Source of the DNA: Dehalococcoidales bacterium
GTDB lineage: Bacteria; Chloroflexota; Dehalococcoidia; Dehalococcoidales; JAUXAE01
Assembly (NCBI GenBank): GCA_030620035.1
Contig: JAUXAE010000039.1
Coordinates: 1 to 9,321 of the forward strand
Direction: 5' to 3'
DNA length: 9,321 nt
A program made the position numbers and the translations under genes. How positions within the stretch are numbered: the stretch's first letter is position 1; each line of letters begins with the position of its first letter. This document shows, in pieces, positions 5,120-9,321 of the stretch. The notes under the pieces are model-generated. The model had not been told where the DNA came from and did no database searches. It saw only the letters and a program-made list of their open reading frames with translations.

Positions 5120-6490
5120 ATGAATAAGTCGCGGACGGTCTTTGTCTGTCAGCAGTGCGGTAAGGAGAGCCTTAAATGGCTGGGCCGCTGTCCTGATTGC
5201 CGGGAGTGGAACAGCTTTGTTGAGAGAACAGTATTTGCGGCCACAGCCCGGGCGGCGGCCACGGCCAACCTACCCCAGGAATTGTCCCGGGTAGCTACTA
5301 CCGCCGCCGACCGCATCACCCTGCCTCTTGATGAGTTTAACCGGGTGCTGGGTGGCGGACTACTGGCCGGCTCGCTGGTGCTTAGTGGTGGCGAGCCCGG
5401 CATTGGCAAGTCAACCCTGCTCCTTCAGCTTTCCGCCCAGGCCAGGGGTGCCGTCGTCTATGTTTCTGGTGAGGAGAACCAGCACCAGATTAAGCTAAGG
5501 GCCCAGCGTCTTGGGCTTAAAGGTGACGGGCTTTACCTGCTGGCCGAGACCGACCTTGATGTCATCCTAAATCAACTTGAGAGATTGCAGCCCTGCCTGG
5601 TGGTTGTTGACTCTATTCAGACGGTCTACCTGCCCGAGCTGGAGACGGTGCCCGGCAGCATAACCCAGGTTCGGGAATGTACCCTGCGGCTGATGCACTG
5701 GGCCAAGACGGCTTCAGTGCCCATTCTTATTAGCGGGCATGTCACCAAGGACGGGGCTATCGCCGGGCCGAGGGTTTTGGAGCACATTGTTGATGCCGTG
5801 CTCTATCTTGAGGGTGAACCCTTTAGTGCCTACCGGCTGCTGCGCTGTACCAAGAACCGTTTTGGCTCAAGCAACGAGGTGGGCATCTTTGAGATGAAGC
5901 CCCAGGGTCTAGTTGAGGTGGCCAATCCTTCACAGGTGTTGCTGTCACAGAGGCCGGATGAGGCTATCGGCTCGGCGGTGGTGCCTACCCTTGAAGGCAG
6001 CCGCCCCCTGCTGGTGGAGGTCCAGGCCCTGACCAATCTAACCAGCTTTGGCCTGCCCCGGCGTACCGCCAACGGGGTTGATTTTGGCCGTTTGTTGATG
6101 ATTACCGCCGTGCTCAGTAAAAGGGTCGGCCTTAGGCTGGGCAATCAGGACATTATCGCCAATGCCACCGGCGGCATAAAGGTCAACGAGCCGGCGGCCG
6201 ACCTAGCCATCGCTCTGGCCATTGCCTCCAGCTTTAAAGATATTGCTGTGGCCCCAAGGCTGGCGGCGGTGGCCGAGATAGGCCTGAGCGGGGAGCTAAG
6301 AGCGGTTCCTCAGCTGGAAAGACGGCTTTCTGAGGCCGCCCGGCTGGGCTTTAGGCGCTGCCTGGTGCCCAGGGTTGGCTTAAGCTCAGGTCCTGTGCCC
6401 AAAGGTATTGAACCTGTGCCGGTGAGCACATTAAGGGAAGCGATAAAATTGGGGCTGGTCAGGGGTAAGACAAGACAGCAAAATGATTAA
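5120..6490 (+). CDS. radA: DNA repair protein RadA (Sms)
   Basis: RadA is a cytoplasmic RecA-like ATPase that helps process recombination intermediates by branch migration. All domains are present in 456 residues, the normal length. The N-terminal zinc finger has Cys10, Cys13, Cys24 and Cys27 (VCQQCGKESLKWLGRCPDC). The RecA-like core has Walker A GEPGIGKS (91-98) and a Walker B-type LVVVDSIQT. The RadA signature KNRFG is at 245-249. The C-terminal part is Lon-like (TGGIKVNEPAADLAIALAIASS) and serves structure rather than proteolysis in this family. No good ribosome site precedes the ATG, but the zinc finger starts at the usual distance, so the start is probably right. It heads the operon radA-ispD-ispF-cysS; its stop overlaps the ispD start by 8 nt. 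Confidence 0.97.
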   Translation: MNKSRTVFVCQQCGKESLKWLGRCPDCREWNSFVERTVFAATARAAATANLPQELSRVATTAADRITLPLDEFNRVLGGGLLAGSLVLSGGEPGIGKSTLLLQLSAQARGAVVYVSGEENQHQIKLRAQRLGLKGDGLYLLAETDLDVILNQLERLQPCLVVVDSIQTVYLPELETVPGSITQVRECTLRLMHWAKTASVPILISGHVTKDGAIAGPRVLEHIVDAVLYLEGEPFSAYRLLRCTKNRFGSSNEVGIFEMKPQGLVEVANPSQVLLSQRPDEAIGSAVVPTLEGSRPLLVEVQALTNLTSFGLPRRTANGVDFGRLLMITAVLSKRVGLRLGNQDIIANATGGIKVNEPAADLAIALAIASSFKDIAVAPRLAAVAEIGLSGELRAVPQLERRLSEAARLGFRRCLVPRVGLSSGPVPKGIEPVPVSTLREAIKLGLVRGKTRQQND

Positions 6491-7169
6491 TAACCAAAAA
6501 GTAGGCGCTGTTATTGTGGCCGCCGGCCGGGGTGAGCGGATGGGTGGAATTGATAAAATGTTCGCTTCTCTGGGTGGCAAGCCGGTTCTGGCCCGGGTGG
6601 CCTCTGTTTTTCAGCAATGCCGCCTGGTTGACCAGATTGTTATCGTCCTGGGTGGGGACAACATTGAAAGGGGAAAGAAGCTGGTGGCTGAAGAGGGCTG
6701 GTCAAAGGTAACCGATGTCTGTCTCGGTGGGAAGCGGCGCCAGGATTCGGTTGAGGCCGGGCTAAAAAAGCTCAAGGACTGCCACTGGCTGGTAATCCAC
6801 GATGGCGCCCGCCCACTGGTAACAGAGGCTTTGATTAACGATGGCCTTATAGCGGCTCAAGAGACAGGTGCCGCCGCCGCCGCCGTGCCCGTTACCGATA
6901 CCATTAAGCTGGCCGGCGATGATGGCTTTGTTGTTGAGACACCGCCGCGGCCAAACCTGTGGGTGGTGCAGACGCCACAGGTATTCCGTTCTAATATAGT
7001 AACCGAGGCCTACCACCGGGCCCAGACTGAGGTGACCGATGATGCCTCACTGGTCGAGGGGTTGGGCTACCGGGTTAAGCTTTATCTGGGCTCTTATGAT
7101 AATATAAAGATTACCACGCCTGAGGACCTGGCCTTGGCTAAGGTCCTATGGCAGAAAAGAGGCGACTAA
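6483..7169 (+). CDS. ispD: 2-C-methyl-D-erythritol 4-phosphate cytidylyltransferase
   Basis: IspD joins CTP and methylerythritol phosphate to give CDP-methylerythritol, the third step of the MEP isoprenoid pathway. The protein has 228 residues, normal for the family. The CTP-binding start VGAVIVAAGRGERMGGIDK carries Arg19 and Lys25, equivalent to the catalytic Arg20 and Lys27 of E. coli, with a loop two residues shorter. Other hallmarks follow in order: HDGARPLV, VPVTDTIK, LWVVQTPQVF, TDDASLVE, and DNIKITTPEDLALA. The ATG lies inside the radA stop region (ATGATTAA), pointing to translational coupling; its own ribosome site is weak. It is followed 1 nt later by ispF, the enzyme two steps downstream; IspE, the step between, is not in the window. 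Confidence 0.96.
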   Translation: MINNQKVGAVIVAAGRGERMGGIDKMFASLGGKPVLARVASVFQQCRLVDQIVIVLGGDNIERGKKLVAEEGWSKVTDVCLGGKRRQDSVEAGLKKLKDCHWLVIHDGARPLVTEALINDGLIAAQETGAAAAAVPVTDTIKLAGDDGFVVETPPRPNLWVVQTPQVFRSNIVTEAYHRAQTEVTDDASLVEGLGYRVKLYLGSYDNIKITTPEDLALAKVLWQKRGD

Positions 7170-7170
7170 C

Positions 7171-7644
7171 ATGCGTGTTGGTATTGGCTATGATGTCCAT
7201 CGCCTGGCGCCGGGGCAGCGGCTGGTGCTGGGTGGTGTCGAGGTGCCCTTTGAATACGGGCTCATCGGCTGGAGTGACGCCGATGTCCTTAGCCATGCCA
7301 TTATTGATGCCCTGCTGGGAGCGGCCGCTCTGGGCGATATCGGCAGTCATTTCCCACCCGGCGACCCTCAGTACAAGGCTATCTCCAGCCTGGTTTTGCT
7401 TGAGCGGGTAGGGGATAAACTGGCCCAGAATGGCTATAAGATAGCTAATGTTGATGCCGTTATCGTCGCCGAGCAGCCCAGGCTGAGGGAGTTCATTGAT
7501 GAGATGCGTAAAAGACTCAGCCGGGCACTGGCCATAAATATTGACCAGGTGGGCATTAAGGCCAACACCTCAGAGGAGCTGGGCTTTGTCGGCCGTGAGG
7601 AGGGGATGGCCGCCTGGGCGGTGGCCCTTATAACGAGGCAGTAG
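7171..7644 (+). CDS. ispF: 2-C-methyl-D-erythritol 2,4-cyclodiphosphate synthase
   Basis: IspF cyclises CDP-methylerythritol 2-phosphate, releasing CMP, in the fifth MEP step; the family works as a trimer with a metal in each active site. The 157-residue protein has the three metal ligands Asp8, His10 (GYDVH) and His42 (SDADVLSH), then the conserved IDALLGAAALGDIGSHFP and, near the end, NTSEELGFVGREEG. One departure: the residue equivalent to E. coli His34 (usually GHSDxD) is Trp34 here (GWSDAD). AAAGAGG within the end of ispD (7156-7162) is a good ribosome site 8 nt before the ATG. cysS begins directly after the stop. Confidence 0.96.
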   Translation: MRVGIGYDVHRLAPGQRLVLGGVEVPFEYGLIGWSDADVLSHAIIDALLGAAALGDIGSHFPPGDPQYKAISSLVLLERVGDKLAQNGYKIANVDAVIVAEQPRLREFIDEMRKRLSRALAINIDQVGIKANTSEELGFVGREEGMAAWAVALITRQ

Positions 7645-9168
7645 ATGAAGGTATTTAATACCCTTTCGGGGGAAAAAGAGGACTTCTGGCCTCAGGGTGA
7701 TGAGGTCAGGATGTATGTCTGCGGGATTACCCCAAATTCTGAGGCCCATATCGGTCATGCCATGAGCTATATTGATTTTGATGTTATCCGGTGCTATCTA
7801 CAGTTTCGTGGCTACAGGGTGAAGTATGTCCAGAATATTACCGATATTGACGATAAGATTATCGACCGGGCCGCCAAACTGGGCGTTTCTACTGCTGAGC
7901 TAGCCGAGAAGTATGAAAAAAGCTTTTTTGAGGATATGGATGCCCTAAATATAGGTCGGGCTGATATTTACCCCAGGGCTACCCAGGAAATAGCCAAGAT
8001 TATTGAGGTGATACAGGGACTGGTGGACAAGGGTTATGCTTATATGGCCGGGGGCAGCGTCTATTTTCGGGTGACCAGGGTGGCCGACTACGGCAAGCTG
8101 TCTCACCGCAGCCTGGACCAGATGATGGCCGGTGCCCGCATTGAGGCTGGTAAAGAGAAGGAGCACCCGATGGACTTTGCCCTGTGGAAGGCATCAAAGC
8201 CGGGTGAGCCTTCATGGTCCAGCCCCTGGGGTCCGGGCCGGCCGGGCTGGCATATTGAGTGCAGTGCCATGTCGTTAAAATACCTGGGTGATACCCTTGA
8301 TATTCATGGCGGCGGTCACGACCTCATCTTCCCCCACCATGAGAATGAGATAGCCCAGTCAGAGAGCTTTACCGGGAAGAAGCCGTTTGTTAGATACTGG
8401 CTGCATAACGGCTTATTGCAGTTGGGTGAGGATAAGATGAGCAAGTCACTGGGCAATCTGGTAACAATCAAGGAGGCACTAGGTAAATACAGCGCCGATG
8501 CCATCCGCATCTTTGTCCTGAGCTCCCACTACCACAGCCCCCTTACCTATTCTGAGGAGGCACTGGAGGCGGCTGAGAGGGGGGTGGAGCGGCTGCTACG
8601 GGTGGTCTCTAGAGATGACCCTGCTGGTGGTAAAGGGGAGGCTCTTGATGCTAAGCCCTACGAGGAGCGGTTTAAGGAGACTATGGATGACGATTTTAAT
8701 ACCCCGCAGGCTCTGGCGGTGCTGTTTGATTTGGCCAGCGCGATAAATCAGGCTGGCGATGCGGGTGTTAGTATTGATAAGGCTCAAAGCACTCTCGTAT
8801 CACTGGCACGAGAAGTGCTGGGGTTAAAACTTCTACGAATAATCTATGTACAAGTGTCAGATAAGATTTCAATAAGGGCGGCTGTAAAGGCTACAGTCGA
8901 ACCTCGTGATACGGTTAATGCTTGTGTTAATCGTCTTGTTGGGGAGCGGGTGAAATGCCGGGAAGAGAAAAACTGGCAGCGGGCTGATGAAATACGAAAT
9001 AAGCTAGATGAGCTTGGGGTCACCTTGGAAGATACCAAGGCTGGAACAGACGTTACATACAAAAGTGTTCCGTCTGAAGAATCCCTTGACGGCCTTATGG
9101 CGGAGCTGGGCATATCTCTTGAGGATGCGCCTAAAGGAACAATAACAAAGTGGAAGCGTAAGCGATAA
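7645..9168 (+). CDS. cysS: Cysteinyl-tRNA synthetase with an extended tail
   Basis: This class I synthetase charges tRNA-Cys with cysteine. Signature HIGH is at 35-38 and KMSKS at 264-268. The zinc site that recognises cysteine is intact: Cys26, Cys206 (HIECSAMS), His231 and Glu235 (HHENE), matching Cys28, Cys209, His234 and Glu238 of E. coli. At 507 residues it is longer than the E. coli enzyme (461). The extra length is at the C terminus, where ELGVTLEDTKAGTDVTYK (456-473) is repeated in diverged form as ELGISLEDAPKGTITKWK (487-504), followed by a basic end KRKR. From about 8800 on, the DNA is richer in A+T and uses different codons. The start follows the ispF stop with no gap; GAGG (7635-7638) is the likely ribosome site. 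Confidence 0.96.
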   Translation: MKVFNTLSGEKEDFWPQGDEVRMYVCGITPNSEAHIGHAMSYIDFDVIRCYLQFRGYRVKYVQNITDIDDKIIDRAAKLGVSTAELAEKYEKSFFEDMDALNIGRADIYPRATQEIAKIIEVIQGLVDKGYAYMAGGSVYFRVTRVADYGKLSHRSLDQMMAGARIEAGKEKEHPMDFALWKASKPGEPSWSSPWGPGRPGWHIECSAMSLKYLGDTLDIHGGGHDLIFPHHENEIAQSESFTGKKPFVRYWLHNGLLQLGEDKMSKSLGNLVTIKEALGKYSADAIRIFVLSSHYHSPLTYSEEALEAAERGVERLLRVVSRDDPAGGKGEALDAKPYEERFKETMDDDFNTPQALAVLFDLASAINQAGDAGVSIDKAQSTLVSLAREVLGLKLLRIIYVQVSDKISIRAAVKATVEPRDTVNACVNRLVGERVKCREEKNWQRADEIRNKLDELGVTLEDTKAGTDVTYKSVPSEESLDGLMAELGISLEDAPKGTITKWKRKR

Positions 9169-9179
9169 CCTGCCCGGGC

Positions 9180-9208
9180 TTGCACTGGCGGCCAAATTTT
9201 GCTAGATT
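9180..9208 (+). promoter_or_regulatory. Likely promoter of the tRNA-Ala gene
   Basis: TTGCAC (9180-9185) and TAGATT (9203-9208) are spaced by 17 bp, and the -10 is preceded by TGC, an extended -10 motif. The predicted start, about 9215, is roughly 11 nt before the mature tRNA 5' end. Each hexamer is imperfect (three and four of six matches), so the call rests on spacing, the TGn motif and position. Confidence 0.5.
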
Positions 9209-9225
9209 AGAGGTGTAGGCCTCAT

Positions 9226-9301
9226 GGGGCCGTAGTTCAATCGGGAGAACGTTTGACTGGCAGTCAAAAGGTAGGGGGTTCGAATCCCCCCGGCTCCACC
9301 A
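9226..9301 (+). tRNA. tRNA-Ala (anticodon GGC)
   Basis: A complete 76-nt cloverleaf. The acceptor GGGGCCG pairs with CGGCTCC, including G3-U70, the identity pair of alanine tRNA. The D stem is GTTC/GAAC. The anticodon stem TTTGA/TCAAA holds loop CTGGCAG with anticodon GGC, reading GCC. The T stem GGGGG/CCCCC holds TTCGAAT. The discriminator is A73 and CCA is encoded in the DNA (9299-9301). Anticodon and G3-U70 agree on alanine. It lies 57 nt after cysS. The last 20 bases of the window hold nothing recognisable. Confidence 0.95.
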
Positions 9302-9321
9302 GGGGTTACAATAGGCAGAAG

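Noticed and set aside
7148..7411. 87-codon plus-strand frame across the ispD-ispF junction
   Set aside because: It overlaps two certain genes in another frame and has no domain features.
7600..7645. T-box or other cysteine-responsive leader ahead of cysS
   Set aside because: cysS starts immediately after the ispF stop, leaving no room for a leader.

Overview
This window is a housekeeping stretch of a bacterial chromosome. The gene order 5S rRNA - clpC - radA - ispD - ispF - cysS resembles, from memory, the arrangement in Dehalococcoides and relatives, so a Dehalococcoidia-like member of the Chloroflexota is the best guess. That is an inference from synteny and protein style, not a database result. 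All genes lie on the + strand. The main genes are fairly G+C-rich; the P63C fragment at the left edge and the last ~350 bp of cysS are visibly richer in A+T.

Layout. (1) 1-440: the 3' end of a P63C-domain gene, followed by a double-hairpin repeat that also looks like its terminator. (2) 463-670: a 5S rRNA gene with its own near-consensus promoter and a terminator, with no 23S rRNA next to it. (3) 668-3294: clpC as a single-gene unit with a TATAAT promoter, a leader hairpin and a strong terminator. (4) 3317-4866: a three-gene cassette for a sodium-pumping biotin-dependent decarboxylase: a 54-residue gamma/delta subunit, a TTG-start biotin carrier and the beta membrane subunit. The carboxyltransferase (alpha) subunit is absent from the window. 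(5) 4867-5119: an intergenic spacer with a second, inverted copy of the double-hairpin repeat. (6) 5120-9168: a tight operon radA-ispD-ispF-cysS with gene junctions of -8, +1 and 0 nt. (7) 9226-9301: a tRNA-Ala(GGC) gene with encoded CCA and a likely promoter of its own.

How they work together. ClpC (protein quality control), RadA (recombination and repair) and CysRS (translation) are housekeeping proteins. IspD and IspF catalyse two steps of the MEP isoprenoid pathway. The decarboxylase cassette would couple decarboxylation of a carboxy-acid or acyl-CoA (oxaloacetate, methylmalonyl-CoA or glutaconyl-CoA) to Na+ export, which suits an anaerobe, but it needs an alpha subunit encoded elsewhere.

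I found no clearly new system. The points most worth a second look are the freestanding 5S gene, the alpha-less sodium-pump cassette, the inverted pair of double-hairpin repeats, and a duplicated, compositionally distinct tail on cysteinyl-tRNA synthetase.
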